From: Trichormus sp. NMC-1
GTDB taxonomy: Bacteria > Cyanobacteriota > Cyanobacteriia > Cyanobacteriales > Nostocaceae
Direction of reading: 5' to 3'
NCBI RefSeq assembly: GCF_001858025.1
Contig: NZ_LZQD01000002.1
Span: 151,261-215,260, forward strand
DNA length: 64,000 nucleotides
The notes below the pieces were generated by a model that was not told where the DNA came from, ran no database searches, and saw only the letters and a program-made list of their open reading frames with translations. The position numbers were made by a program, and so were the translations under genes. Below are positions 1 through 9,203 of this stretch, in pieces (position 1 is the first letter of the stretch; each line of letters begins with the position of its first letter).

Positions 1-79
1 TTTTTTTTCGTGCCACTGTCCTTCAAAAAACATCCTTTTTTTTGACTGAGCTTTAAACTCAGAACTAAAGTTTCTTATC

Positions 80-109
80 TGTTCCCTATTCCCTGTTCCC
101 TGTTCCCTT
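80..109. repeat. Heptameric short tandem repeat (TTCCCTA/TTCCCTG)
   Basis: About four units of a 7-bp motif alternating TTCCCTA and TTCCCTG lie in the leader region before the first gene. Similar blocks recur near 11218, 23571, 39969 and 63640. Such short tandem repeats are typical of filamentous cyanobacteria. I see no other feature in bases 1-284 apart from the AT-rich region just before the HLIP gene. Confidence 0.8.
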
Positions 110-293
110 ATTTTGTAAGTGTCTTGCTTGCCCAGCTTCAAGTTTGAGTAGATTTGCCGATTTAGGAGATTTGTCAACTTAAGTTAATAAATCTCTACAA
201 AAAAATAAACTGGCCTTGCATTATTGAAAATATTTGTTATATTAGTTTACATAAGGCAATAAAGCTTAGTAAATTTATCTTGGAGTGCGAACC

Positions 294-473
294 ATGGCTA
301 ACGCAACAAAAACTATTACTTCCATACCTGAAGATCGCAACGCTTGGCGTTGGGGCTTTACTCCTCAAGCAGAAATTTGGAATGGTCGCTTGGCAATGAT
401 TGGCTTTTTAGCAGCTACTTTAATTGAAGTTATTTCTGGCCAAGGCTTCCTACACTTTTGGGGTATCCTGTAA
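294..473 (+). CDS. High-light-inducible protein (HLIP / one-helix CAB-like)
   Basis: This is a 59-residue single-helix protein of the chlorophyll a/b-binding-like family. These proteins sit in thylakoid membranes and help photoprotection and chlorophyll recycling during photosystem assembly. The membrane helix carries the chlorophyll-binding pattern ExxNxRxAM (Glu27, Asn30, Arg32, then AMIGF). The ATG at 294 is preferred over the in-frame GTG at 285 because a GGAG Shine-Dalgarno lies 8 bases upstream of it and overlaps that GTG. A single TTTACAT-like half-site lies upstream, but a full HLR1 (RpaB) double site is not evident. The gene is followed by a strong hairpin terminator. Confidence 0.9.
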   Translation: MANATKTITSIPEDRNAWRWGFTPQAEIWNGRLAMIGFLAATLIEVISGQGFLHFWGIL

Positions 474-518
474 ATTTTGTAAACGTTGATATCTAAGAAT
501 TATCTGTAAAACAAAAAA

Positions 519-555
519 ACCTGGTGGTTACTTAAAACTACCAGGTTTTTTATTT
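519..555 (+). terminator. Rho-independent terminator after the HLIP gene
   Basis: The inverted repeat ACCTGGTGGT / ACTACCAGGT, with an 8-base loop and one G-T wobble, is followed by TTTTTTATTTTT. It lies 46 bp after the HLIP stop. The A-run on the other side means it could also end sigA transcription from the opposite strand. Confidence 0.85.
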
Positions 556-608
556 TTGGTTTCTTGTCATTTATCCTGTTTCATCAGCCAATAACCAATG
601 ACCAATGA

Positions 609-1781
609 CTACCGAATATACTCCTTGAGAACGCTGTTACGGTTGGGGTGACGTAACTTGCGGAGTGCCTTAGCCTCAATTTGACGAATCCTTTCGCGGG
701 TAACGTTGAAAATCTGGCCAATTTCTTCGAGGGTTTTCATCCGACCGTCATCTAAGCCATAGCGTAGTCTCAAAACATCTCTTTCGCGGGGGCTAAGGCT
801 GTCGAGTACTTTTTCTAGGTCTTCGCGCAGAAGATTTTTAGAAACCTGGTCTTCTGGCGTTTCTCCGTCAGATTCAATAAAATCGCCCAATCGAGAATCT
901 TCTTCTTTCCCAATCGGTGTCTCTAAAGAAATTGGTAACTGGGCAGATTTAGCAATAAACCGCAGTTTCTCGATGGTCATTTCCATGCGAGTAGCAATTT
1001 CTTCTTCAGTGGGTTTGCGACCCATTTCTTGAGAGAGCAGTTTGGTAGTTTTCTTGATCCGTGATATGGTTTCGTAGAGATGAACCGGTAGACGGATAGT
1101 GCGAGATTGATCAGCGATCGCTCTAGTAATTGCCTGACGAATCCACCATGTAGCGTAGGTAGAAAACTTATAGCCTTTTTCGTGGTCGAACTTCTCAGCA
1201 GCGCGAATCAAGCCCAGACTGCCTTCCTGAATTAAATCTTGGAAGGATAAGCCACGATTCATGTATTTTTTGGCAATTGAAACTACCAGGCGCAAGTTTG
1301 ATTGCACCATTTTATCTTTCGCCCTGCGTCCAACGTGCAGACGATAACGGAAGGTTGGTAATGGTAGTGCAACTGCTTCTGCCCATTCTTTAAATTCAGG
1401 TTCGCGTTCTAACTGTTCGTACAGCCGATCCCTTACCCGTTCTAATTCCAGCAGATCGGCAATTTTCCGCGCCAATTCAATTTCTTCATCCGCTCGCAAC
1501 AGCCGAATTCGACCAATTTCTTGCAAATAAAGGCGAATTGAATCTTCGGTGTAATGCTTTTTCTTCGTTTGTGTCCGACGACGCGATTTAGCGGCTTTTC
1601 CAGACTTTGCGTCGTCCTCATCAGACTGAGGCTCTAAAAAATCATCAATTTCGCCGTCATCGGTAAGCAGCAAGTCCTCTTCATCCTCAATTAATAAGAG
1701 TTCTTCTTCGATCTCAGGCGGATTTATCATTTCTAGGTCAGGCTGATAAATGCTATCGAGTACGTTGTTAGCCTGGTTCAT
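609..1781 (-). CDS. sigA: Principal RNA polymerase sigma factor SigA (group 1, RpoD)
   Basis: This is a 390-residue group 1 sigma-70, the housekeeping sigma factor that directs RNA polymerase to -35/-10 promoters. An acidic N-terminal stretch (about residues 20-60) and a basic linker are followed by region 1.2 (around [16 protein letters not shown]). Region 2 is complete with the core-binding and -10 recognition helix ([15 protein letters not shown], near 205-220), and region 4 has the helix-turn-helix [19 protein letters not shown] near the C-terminus. Length and motifs match cyanobacterial SigA. A GAGGAA ribosome-binding site precedes the ATG. It is convergent with the HLIP gene. The upstream 1.6 kb has no recognisable gene. 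Confidence 0.95.
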   Translation of the reverse strand: MNQANNVLDSIYQPDLEMINPPEIEEELLLIEDEEDLLLTDDGEIDDFLEPQSDEDDAKSGKAAKSRRRTQTKKKHYTEDSIRLYLQEIGRIRLLRADEEIELARKIADLLELERVRDRLYEQLEREPEFKEWAEAVALPLPTFRYRLHVGRRAKDKMVQSNLRLVVSIAKKYMNRGLSFQDLIQEGSLGLIRAAEKFDHEKGYKFSTYATWWIRQAITRAIADQSRTIRLPVHLYETISRIKKTTKLLSQEMGRKPTEEEIATRMEMTIEKLRFIAKSAQLPISLETPIGKEEDSRLGDFIESDGETPEDQVSKNLLREDLEKVLDSLSPRERDVLRLRYGLDDGRMKTLEEIGQIFNVTRERIRQIEAKALRKLRHPNRNSVLKEYIR

Positions 1782-3411
1782 GCCGCGTTCCTCATGCTCC
1801 TTGCAGAATCAATTACTCAAGATGTGTTTACTGCTCTTTTAATCGAGCTAATTATTCACCGAAAATAGACTTTTGGCTAATTGCCGGTGATATTTTTGGC
1901 GTTATTGCCCCTCTTAGGAGGCGGAGTTTTTTACTTTAGTGGCAACTATCACTCTTATGTGACTTGCTTTTAGGAAAGTAAATTTCGTCGCTGTCGCCGT
2001 TGTATACAACTTCTGGTGGACTGGTCTAAAACCAGACGGACTTTAATCAAGAAATTTACCATTTCAGTCCAATGGATTATGACTGCTGGCAGATTTACCT
2101 GTAAAGACTGTTCCGATTGTAGCCTGTTTCACAGAAATTGCACTCTTTTTGTGTGTTAATCGCCAACTCATTCAGAAAGGTGAAGCCACTTTTATCAAAA
2201 AGACATTAAAAACGGTAGTCACACCATTAAATCTTGTCGAAAACTTTTTGGTTTTGCAGTGGCATTCTCATTAGATTAAAAGGTAGGCACACTGGCTCCT
2301 AAAAGCTTCTAGATATTAGGGACTTCCAATAATTCCCTGGCAACAGAACGTTGAATGTTAACTTAAGTCAGCAGGATTAATGCACCCATATTTACATTTC
2401 CTTCATCCAGCAGTTAGTTTACCAGAGTTGAGCAGGGCTAACTGCTCGGTAGAACTCTTAGTAGTGGATTCAGTGGTCGCGCTTGACCTTGTAGATGCTG
2501 TGCCAATAACCTGAACTTAGGAGTTGAGGTTGTAGCATAAGCAACAGGGTGACAGATGAATTTAGATTTCACTCAATTCTGCCTTATTAACACATTAGCG
2601 CAAGGCTGAGATTTCAGCCTTATGCAACTTGACAAACTGTTCTTATTGTATACAAGGTTATTTTAATCAGTCGAGAAATAATTTGTCGGTGGAGAGGCTA
2701 GATAATTTGCTCAATCGATGCAAAAAGTGCCTTTTCCCAGGGAAAACAATAGTCTTGACTACAGCGATATATGACTATATCAGCAATTGTTCAGATATGT
2801 GTTGCCCGTTTCCGAGAATGAGCAGTTGGCTGATAGAGAAGTTGCCGATTGGCTTTTTTCTATGCACTTAGCATTATTACGTACTTTGACTATAAATGTT
2901 AATCTTGTTTTTAAGAAACTTTAATACTTAGTTATAAATATTTGCCATACTTAGGGGTTATAGAAAAAGTTGTTCCTCAGGATAGGGAATATAGAATTGA
3001 CACTCTGCGGTCTAAAGACACGCAGATTCTTTAAGACCTGCTTAAAAAGGATAGTCAATTATCCTCCTAGACGCTCAAGGCAACTACCACTACGACAGGT
3101 ATTGCAATTGCGCTTACTTTTAGATTCATTTATTGCTTTCCGAGTCCATCAATTTTTAATGTTAAACGCTCCGTATCTTACCATTACTTGTTTACCCAGG
3201 CTGCGGCTATACCGAGACGAGATAAATCAGGGGTTTCTCCTTAATAAAACACTTCTTTGCGTTGATGGTTATTCCTACTTGCGATTTAATTCTATCAGAT
3301 CACAGCGAATAAATTCGCCGTTGGCACTTCCTCCACTGCCTAAAGCCAAGTGGCTTCCGTGCCGTTCGTTATTTTCTGTGAATGGTGGGAATTGCCCACC
3401 CTACAGACAAA
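1782..3411. other. Long non-coding region upstream of sigA
   Basis: About 1.63 kb separates sigA from the next gene. Open frames inside it begin with TTG, lack ribosome-binding sites and do not resemble protein families I know. It contains several inverted repeats, for example CTGGT/ACCAG near 2024-2038 and a two-part stem at 2424-2458 (AGAGTT with AACTCT and GAGCAG with CTGCTC). A GTGGGAATTGCCCACCCTAC dispersed palindrome lies near 3384-3404. It may hold distal sigA promoters, but I cannot place one. Confidence 0.5.
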
Positions 3412-4092
3412 TTAACCCAAACTAAATTCTACAAATTCTGGTAAACCGGGATAGATCATATTTCTGTCCAGTGCTGACAACACTTGATGATGAGCATGAT
3501 CAGAATTTAAACACCGACAAACTAATTGGGCAACATCAGCGCGATGAATACTACCAACAATACGTGGATCGGTAGTTAAGATGCCATTATTAGTTGCTGG
3601 TTCCGATTTTAAACCGCCCGGACGAATTATTGTATAATTCAGTCCGCTATTAATTAAGTATTGTTCAGCTTGTTCTTTGAGAATTAAAACTGGTTTGAGA
3701 GTTGCTAATGCTTGGGGAGGCATAGAAACTGCACTATCACCACTACCAATCGAAGTTACAAGAATAAACCTTTGCACTCCGGCTTTAACTGCGGCATCAA
3801 TCAGGTTTTTATTACCGAGATAATCAGGTTTTACATCATCCGTAGGTAAACCACCCAAGGTACTGATAACAGCTTGGATAGGTTCATCTCCTAAAATTGC
3901 CCGTTCGACATCATCCACATTCAAAGCATCTCCCAAAATCGGATGAACACCAATAGCTTCTAGTTCCTTAGCGGCAACTTCTGTTCTCAATAGTGCTTTT
4001 ACCTGGATTTGTTGTGCTGTCAAATATTTGGCAATTTCTTGTCCAACACCGCGACTAGCCCCAGCTACAAAAATGTAAGATGTAGTTGACAT
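3412..4092 (-). CDS. NAD(P)-binding atypical SDR-family protein
   Basis: This is a 226-residue Rossmann-fold protein of the atypical short-chain dehydrogenase type (NAD(P)H-binding, YwnB/SDR_a5-like). The dinucleotide-binding motif GASRGVGQEIA lies near the N-terminus, followed by D-rich strand ends and the conserved 'VTSIGSGDS' and 'IIRPGGL' segments typical of this group. The substrate cannot be told from sequence. The start at 4092 is chosen because a GAGAA ribosome-binding site precedes it, while the in-frame ATG at 4116 has none. It stands alone, with no operon partner. The region 4093-4478 upstream shows only a short ACTGTTTC/GAAACAGT palindrome near 4220. Confidence 0.8.
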   Translation of the reverse strand: MSTTSYIFVAGASRGVGQEIAKYLTAQQIQVKALLRTEVAAKELEAIGVHPILGDALNVDDVERAILGDEPIQAVISTLGGLPTDDVKPDYLGNKNLIDAAVKAGVQRFILVTSIGSGDSAVSMPPQALATLKPVLILKEQAEQYLINSGLNYTIIRPGGLKSEPATNNGILTTDPRIVGSIHRADVAQLVCRCLNSDHAHHQVLSALDRNMIYPGLPEFVEFSLG

Positions 4093-4478
4093 AGATATTT
4101 TCTCAGATAGATGCATGGGTTACACAAATAATTAATATATCTTGCTTTGCTCAATTTTAGAAATTACATTCCCGAAAAAAATTGATTGACTGGCAAACCA
4201 TACACCTGATTTGTCTGGATAACTGTTTCTCTAGAAACAGTAACTAGTTCGTCAAGTTAGTTAGAATTTATGGAAATCATCTAAATCTCTATATCCTGCT
4301 CAATCAGTTGATCAAACATTTGATTATTATCCAGATGTATCTTGAGCATAAACATAAAAATTGGTTTGTCTTCTATGAGATTGTTAGAATTACTGAATTT
4401 TTACTTAACTAGAGGTTATAAAATTGAGTAATTGCGTTGGTATAAGTTACCCTGGGTATGCAATAGTGTGCCGCTATC

Positions 4479-6272
4479 ATGCAGATGGATTGGATTAGTT
4501 TACTAAAAGCTCAACAAGCTGACTTTCTTCAACGAGTAAAAAAACCTAAAACTACTGATCTATCTCTCTTAGAAGGTCAAGTCAAAGGTTGTCACAGTGA
4601 AATTATGGCATTTTGGGGCGATTCATTGGCAAACATTCTTGAATGTTCTCGCCAACAAGCCGAAATTATTGCCAAAAACCCGCCACCAACCCCACCAGAA
4701 TATCCTGAACCACCTGATTGGACAATTCCCTTTCCTACATATTTTCAGCGTCAAGCAGAAGATTATCTTGTTCGTGAAAAAATTGTTGATCGGATCATTA
4801 CGGAACGATTGGGTAAATTGGTGAGAAAAGTACCGCAGGACACCTTAGATAATATGGTGTTAGATGATGAAGGAAATTTACGTGGTGAAAGTAAATTTAT
4901 TTATCGATTGACTAATAACCCGAAAGTGAGTATTCAAATTAATGTTGCTGATGGAGAAAGTTTTAACGGGATTAAAAAAGACAAAATACGTTGGTCAATT
5001 AATCAAGAAGATGTTCAAAACCACCAAGTCTTAATTTTCCTATCTTTATTTTATCCAGGAACTACCCAATTAGGATACCATAAGCAAACTGTGATTACTG
5101 GTTTTTTACCCAGCAATCAATTAGAATTTCATGAACCAAAACTATATCTTACTCCTAGTAGTTTATTGTATGCTGGGGGATTAGATTGGTATTTACAATC
5201 CTTATCTGTACAAAAAGATAATCTGCCCATAATTGATGATAAAATGGTGGCAGAAATAATTCAAACATTGCCATCAGAACATCCAAAAAAGAAGATTATT
5301 GGTGATTGGGAATGCTGGCAAACATTAAAAGGACACACTAAAGGCATTAACTGTTTAGCCTATTCTCTAAAGACTTTAAGAGGAAAAGATGCTGAGTATA
5401 ACAATGTAGAAGTTGTCCCAATTTTAGCTAGTGGAAGTCGTGGTGAGACAAAATTATGGAATTTAGCTAAAGGTGAATTAATCGAGACATTATCAGAATC
5501 GCCTTGGTCTATTTCTGGTTTGGTAGATGAAGTTAATTCCTTAGCTTTTAGTACAGATGGACAAATTTTAGTTAGTGTAGGTGCAGATTCTACAATTAAA
5601 ATTTGGCATACTGGCGCACTAGATTTAATTGATATTTGGCATAAACATAATGGGTGTGTTCGTTGTGTTGCGTTTACACCAGATGGAAAAATGATAGCAA
5701 CTGGTGGTGATGACAGAAAAATTCTGTTTTGGAATTTGCGCGATCGCCAAGTAGAAAATACCCTATGTTTAGATGATACAGCAGCCCATTCAATGGTGTT
5801 AAGTCAAGATGGCAAAATTTTGATTACAGGTAGCTATCGTAAAATCAAAGTTTGGCGTTTAACATCTTCACTCAATAAGAAACGCCAGCAAGAAATTAAA
5901 CCAATACATACCCTAATGGGTCATTCTCATATCGTTAATTCTCTAGCAATTAGTGCTAAGGCTAAATTTTTGATTAGCGGGAGTCAAGACAAAACTATTA
6001 AAGTTTGGAATTTAGTAAATGGAGAATTACTACACACTCTCAAGGGACATAGAGATATTGTCAATACAGTTGCTTTGAGTCCAGATGAACAAATAATTGC
6101 TAGTGGTAGTGCGGATAAAACTATCAAATTGTGGCATTTAGAAACAGGGGAATTGTTAGGTACTTTTACAGGTCACTCTCACACAGTTACAGCTTTAGCG
6201 TTTACTGCTTCTGGGGAAATGTTGGTGAGTGGGAGTTTGGATAAGACGATTAAAATTTGGCAACGGAGTTAA
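4479..6272 (+). CDS. WD40 seven-repeat protein with an unassigned N-terminal domain
   Basis: This 597-residue protein has two parts. Residues 1 to about 280 form a domain I do not recognise, with a proline-rich stretch (near residues 68-85) and a mixed alpha/beta pattern. Residues from about 283 to the end hold seven WD40 repeats. Recurring elements are 'GHxxxVNxLA', 'SGSxDKTIKxW' and 'GELLxTL', enough for one complete beta-propeller. WD40 propellers are protein-interaction scaffolds, and none of the kinase or NACHT/STAND domains often fused to cyanobacterial WD40 arrays is present. The ATG at 4485, two codons in, is an alternative start. No signal peptide or membrane helix is visible, so it is probably cytosolic. 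Confidence 0.85.
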   Translation: MQMDWISLLKAQQADFLQRVKKPKTTDLSLLEGQVKGCHSEIMAFWGDSLANILECSRQQAEIIAKNPPPTPPEYPEPPDWTIPFPTYFQRQAEDYLVREKIVDRIITERLGKLVRKVPQDTLDNMVLDDEGNLRGESKFIYRLTNNPKVSIQINVADGESFNGIKKDKIRWSINQEDVQNHQVLIFLSLFYPGTTQLGYHKQTVITGFLPSNQLEFHEPKLYLTPSSLLYAGGLDWYLQSLSVQKDNLPIIDDKMVAEIIQTLPSEHPKKKIIGDWECWQTLKGHTKGINCLAYSLKTLRGKDAEYNNVEVVPILASGSRGETKLWNLAKGELIETLSESPWSISGLVDEVNSLAFSTDGQILVSVGADSTIKIWHTGALDLIDIWHKHNGCVRCVAFTPDGKMIATGGDDRKILFWNLRDRQVENTLCLDDTAAHSMVLSQDGKILITGSYRKIKVWRLTSSLNKKRQQEIKPIHTLMGHSHIVNSLAISAKAKFLISGSQDKTIKVWNLVNGELLHTLKGHRDIVNTVALSPDEQIIASGSADKTIKLWHLETGELLGTFTGHSHTVTALAFTASGEMLVSGSLDKTIKIWQRS

Positions 6273-6291
6273 TATTAAACTCATCATTTTC

Positions 6292-6324
6292 AGATCCCTT
6301 ACTTCCTTGAGAAGTAGGGGATCT
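6292..6324 (+). terminator. Hairpin after the WD40 gene
   Basis: AGATCCC-TTACTTC and GAAGTA-GGGGATCT form a stem of about 14 bp closing 20 bp after the WD40 stop, followed by a weak T-rich stretch (TATTATT). It may act as a terminator or be a dispersed palindrome; a similar stem lies at 60544. Confidence 0.6.
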
Positions 6325-6374
6325 TATTATTCAAGAATGATTTAGAATTGGTATAAGCTTTATCATTAGTGATT

Positions 6375-6935
6375 ATGACTATAGCCAGCGATCGCCAAAT
6401 TACTCTAGATGAGTTTCTTAAATTACCAGAAACTAAACCAGCATCAGAGTTTATTAATGGGGAAATAACACAGAAACCTATGCCACAGGGTGAACACAGC
6501 TTACTTCAGGCTAATTTAATTGAAGTTATCAATGCCAAAACCAAAGATCAAAAAATTGCCTATGCTTTCCCAGAACTACGTTGTACTTTTGGTGGTGACA
6601 CTATTGTACCTGATGTAGCAGTGTTCCGTTGGGAAAGAATACCGAAAACGGCATCAGGGAAAATCAGCAACCGCTTTGAAATTCATCCTGACTGGGTAAT
6701 TGAAATACTTTCTCCAGATCAGCAACAGAAAAAGGTGCTAACTAAATTATTACATTGTTCCCGCAATGGCACAGAATTAGGATGGTTGATGAACCCAGAA
6801 GAAGAAACTGTATTAGCAGTGTTTCCTGGTCAAAAAATTGAATTATATGAAGGTGATGATAAGTTACCAATTCTTGAGAGTATTGAATTAGAACTAACAG
6901 TGAAAGAAGTTTTTGGTTGGTTAAGTTTTGGTTAA
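6375..6935 (+). CDS. Uma2-family (DUF820) PD-(D/E)XK nuclease-fold protein
   Basis: This 186-residue protein belongs to the Uma2/DUF820 family, which is greatly expanded in cyanobacteria and has a restriction-endonuclease fold. Family features are an N-terminal 'TLDEFLKLPETKPASEFING' segment, a 'VPDVAVFRW' strand carrying the catalytic Asp, 'PDWVIEILSPDQ' carrying the Glu, and a 'LGWLMNPEEETVLAV' strand. The biological role of Uma2 proteins is not settled. Nucleases acting on mobile DNA have been suggested. The ATG at 6375 is preferred to the in-frame GTG at 6369. Two other full members and one fragment lie in this window (42925, 60976, 45667). Confidence 0.85.
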   Translation: MTIASDRQITLDEFLKLPETKPASEFINGEITQKPMPQGEHSLLQANLIEVINAKTKDQKIAYAFPELRCTFGGDTIVPDVAVFRWERIPKTASGKISNRFEIHPDWVIEILSPDQQQKKVLTKLLHCSRNGTELGWLMNPEEETVLAVFPGQKIELYEGDDKLPILESIELELTVKEVFGWLSFG

Positions 6936-7014
6936 ATGAAAATAAATAATTACCCCAAATACCATAATAGATTTTTTGGGGTTGCAGATTTGTACAATAA
7001 ATTTTATACTTCTT

Positions 7015-7046
7015 GAGGATGCTTTTACAAGCATCCTCATTTTTTG
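7015..7046 (+). terminator. Strong Rho-independent terminator after the Uma2 gene
   Basis: GAGGATGCTT and AAGCATCCTC form a perfect 10-bp stem with a four-base loop, followed by ATTTTTTG. A second weaker stem (CCCCAAA/TTTGGGG) lies at 6951-6981. Together they separate the Uma2 gene from the secreted esterase gene. Confidence 0.85.
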
Positions 7047-7201
7047 GGTAAATGCCTATATTCTCTGAATTAGACTCAATAGAATATCATAATTTTACCC
7101 TTTTAACTCAAAAACATTTCTTTAGGAAAATTCATAAGATTTTCCTATAAGTTGTGCAATAAATTATCAACAATTCTGAAAACGCAAACTTAGTATCTAC
7201 C

Positions 7202-9112
7202 ATGAATCAATCACCTATCCTCAATAATCCAGTTTTAGATCAAAAAGCTAAGGCAAATTCCCAGTTTAGATTTACGATTTCTAACGATATTTTTTCAGAT
7301 CCAGACGCTATCAACCCCTTTGATAATTTAGTAGTCTTTGGTAATAGCCTTTCTGATACTGGAAATGTTTTTGAAATATTCAAGAACGTTGATCCCCAAC
7401 CATTTGGTTATCCCGCATCACCCTATTATTACCAAGGACGTTTTTCTGACGGACCGAATTGGGTAGATTATCTTGGATCTAAATTAACCTTTAGCGAAGA
7501 ATCAGTCATAAATTTCGCTCATGGTGGAGCAAAGGCAGGCGAAGATGTTGTTTTTCCGGGTTTTGAGAATAATCCTATCCCATCAGTATTAACACAAATT
7601 CAACAATTTACAACTGAAAATACAAATACTCCGGTTAGTGAAGATACACTATACATAATCTGGGCTGGTCATAATGATTTTAATTTTCTCGCTGCTACGG
7701 CTGATCCTGTCGAAGTTGCTAAGAATGCAGCCACAAGTATTGGTGATGCAATTACGACATTAAGTAGTTTAGGGGCAAAGGAAATTGTTGTTGCTAATTT
7801 AGAAGATTTAAAAGCTAGACCCTACATAAATCCAGCAAATCCTACTGCCGATGGTAGAGAATTTTCTATTGAGTTTAACAATGCTTTAAGTCAAGAAGTA
7901 AATGATTTAGAATCATCTCTCAACATTGATTTATCTGTAGTAGATATCTTTAGTTTTAATGAAGAAGTTCAAGCTAATCCTGAAAATTACGACTTCACTA
8001 ATCTTACCGAACCTCTGATTTATATCACCCCTGGGACTGTTAACCCTGATGAATATGCATACTGGGATGAAGCCCATCCCACTACCAAGCTTCATCAATA
8101 CATTTCCCAAACATTTGAGAATACACTACTGGATGAAGGAATTATTCCTGATTTAATTAGATATTCAGCAACATTAGCAGATGGAAGTGAATTACCAGAT
8201 TGGTTGAGTTTTAATCCCATAACTCAAACATTTAGTGGTACTCCTGCATATGGAGATGCAGGTCAACTGGATGTAAAAGTGATCGCTACAGATAAAGAAG
8301 GAGCGATCGCAACAGATACCTTCTCTATTCAGATTCAAACACCATTCATCTTCGGGACAACCAATAGCGAAGAAATCAGCCCTGAAGCAGGACAAGCATT
8401 ATTTGCAGGTGACGGAGACGATACAATAAATTCCACCGACGATAATGACATCTTTGCAGGTAATGGTAATGATGTTGTTACAGTCAATAGCCACTCTTCT
8501 GTTTCCGCTGGAGATGGTGACGATACCGTCATTGTTGGTGCAAATGGACCTGCTCTCAATACCACTGTTGATGGTGGTAATGGTGAAGATAATCTAGTTG
8601 TAGCTGAAGCCAATGGTACTAACAATCTGTTTGGAGCCGCAGACGCAGATGAACTACAAGTAATTGAAGGTTCACGTCAATTATTGTTTGGTGGTTCAGG
8701 TAACGACAAGATCACCAGTGCGGGTAGCAACAACCGTCTTTTTGGTGGTTCTGGAATTGATGTTTTAGTCTCCAACCTGAATGATTTTCTCTCTGGTGGT
8801 GACGGTGATGATGTTCTTTTTGCTGGAAAAGCAGGAGGGAATAAACTCACCGGTGGTAGTGGTAATGAGCAATTTTGGGTTGCTAACGGTAGTTTACCAA
8901 CTAGCAAAAATACCATTACAGATTTCACTATTGGAGTTGACAAAATCGGCTTTGGTGGAGTCAGTGTCCTCAACTTTGGTCAAGTAACCAGAGAACAAAC
9001 AGGTGCTGATACTTTACTCAAAAACGGAACAACTGAAATAGCTTTGTTAGTGGGAATTACCGCTAACAGTCTCACAGCTAATGACTTTGCTTTTTCTGCC
9101 AGCATCGTTTAA
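7202..9112 (+). CDS. Secreted GDSL/SGNH esterase with cadherin-like and RTX calcium-binding domains
   Basis: This 636-residue modular protein starts with a GDSL-family hydrolase. Block I is [10 protein letters not shown] (Ser49, an Asn replacing the usual Asp in GDSL), block III is GHND (156-159) and block V is DEAH with catalytic Asp289 and His292. A cadherin-like/Ig-like domain follows (about 319-380). Then come glycine-aspartate RTX repeats of the type GDGDDTI and GNGNDVV (about 390-560), which bind calcium after export. No Sec signal peptide is present, which fits type I secretion through a C-terminal signal. It is probably an extracellular lipase/esterase. The segment 8156-8713 (residues about 319-504) is present again at 11239-11796. 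Confidence 0.88.
   Translation: MNQSPILNNPVLDQKAKANSQFRFTISNDIFSDPDAINPFDNLVVFGNSLSDTGNVFEIFKNVDPQPFGYPASPYYYQGRFSDGPNWVDYLGSKLTFSEESVINFAHGGAKAGEDVVFPGFENNPIPSVLTQIQQFTTENTNTPVSEDTLYIIWAGHNDFNFLAATADPVEVAKNAATSIGDAITTLSSLGAKEIVVANLEDLKARPYINPANPTADGREFSIEFNNALSQEVNDLESSLNIDLSVVDIFSFNEEVQANPENYDFTNLTEPLIYITPGTVNPDEYAYWDEAHPTTKLHQYISQTFENTLLDEGIIPDLIRYSATLADGSELPDWLSFNPITQTFSGTPAYGDAGQLDVKVIATDKEGAIATDTFSIQIQTPFIFGTTNSEEISPEAGQALFAGDGDDTINSTDDNDIFAGNGNDVVTVNSHSSVSAGDGDDTVIVGANGPALNTTVDGGNGEDNLVVAEANGTNNLFGAADADELQVIEGSRQLLFGGSGNDKITSAGSNNRLFGGSGIDVLVSNLNDFLSGGDGDDVLFAGKAGGNKLTGGSGNEQFWVANGSLPTSKNTITDFTIGVDKIGFGGVSVLNFGQVTREQTGADTLLKNGTTEIALLVGITANSLTANDFAFSASIV
8156..8713 (+). repeat. 558-bp duplicated segment, source copy
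   Basis: This part of the esterase/RTX gene reappears, with no difference I could find, at 11239-11796 in the same orientation, 3083 bp downstream. The repeat edges were set where the flanking bases first diverge (A8155 against T11238, A8714 against T11797). Confidence 0.9.
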
Positions 9113-9136
9113 ATAACACCCTTTTTCAAAACAGAG

Positions 9137-9164
9137 TAACGTAGGTAAAAACCTTTGCGTTACT
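9137..9164. terminator. Hairpin between convergent esterase and ftsH genes
   Basis: GTAACG and CGTTAC flank a short inner stem (AGGT/ACCT) between the two convergent genes. The downstream sequence resembles the common 'ctctgcgttc' dispersed repeat of cyanobacteria, so its role as a terminator is uncertain. Confidence 0.4.
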
Positions 9165-9203
9165 CTGCGCTAACCTCCGTGTTCCTCTGCGTTTTAAAAA
9201 ACC

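Noticed and set aside
240..290. HLR1 (RpaB) site in front of the HLIP gene
   Set aside because: Only one TTTACAT half-site is present; the second half at the required spacing is missing.
281..300. GTG at 285 as the HLIP start
   Set aside because: It overlaps the GGAG ribosome-binding site that serves the ATG at 294.
2629..2660. TTGACA near 2629 as a sigma-70 promoter
   Set aside because: The only TATACA-like box is 14 bp away, too short a spacing for a standard promoter.
2629..2871. 80-codon open frame with several cysteines upstream of sigA
   Set aside because: Starts with TTG, has no ribosome-binding site and no family resemblance; composition looks random.
2970..3425. 151-codon open frame before the SDR gene
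   Set aside because: TTG start, unusual Arg/Leu-rich translation, ends across a dispersed palindrome; judged chance.
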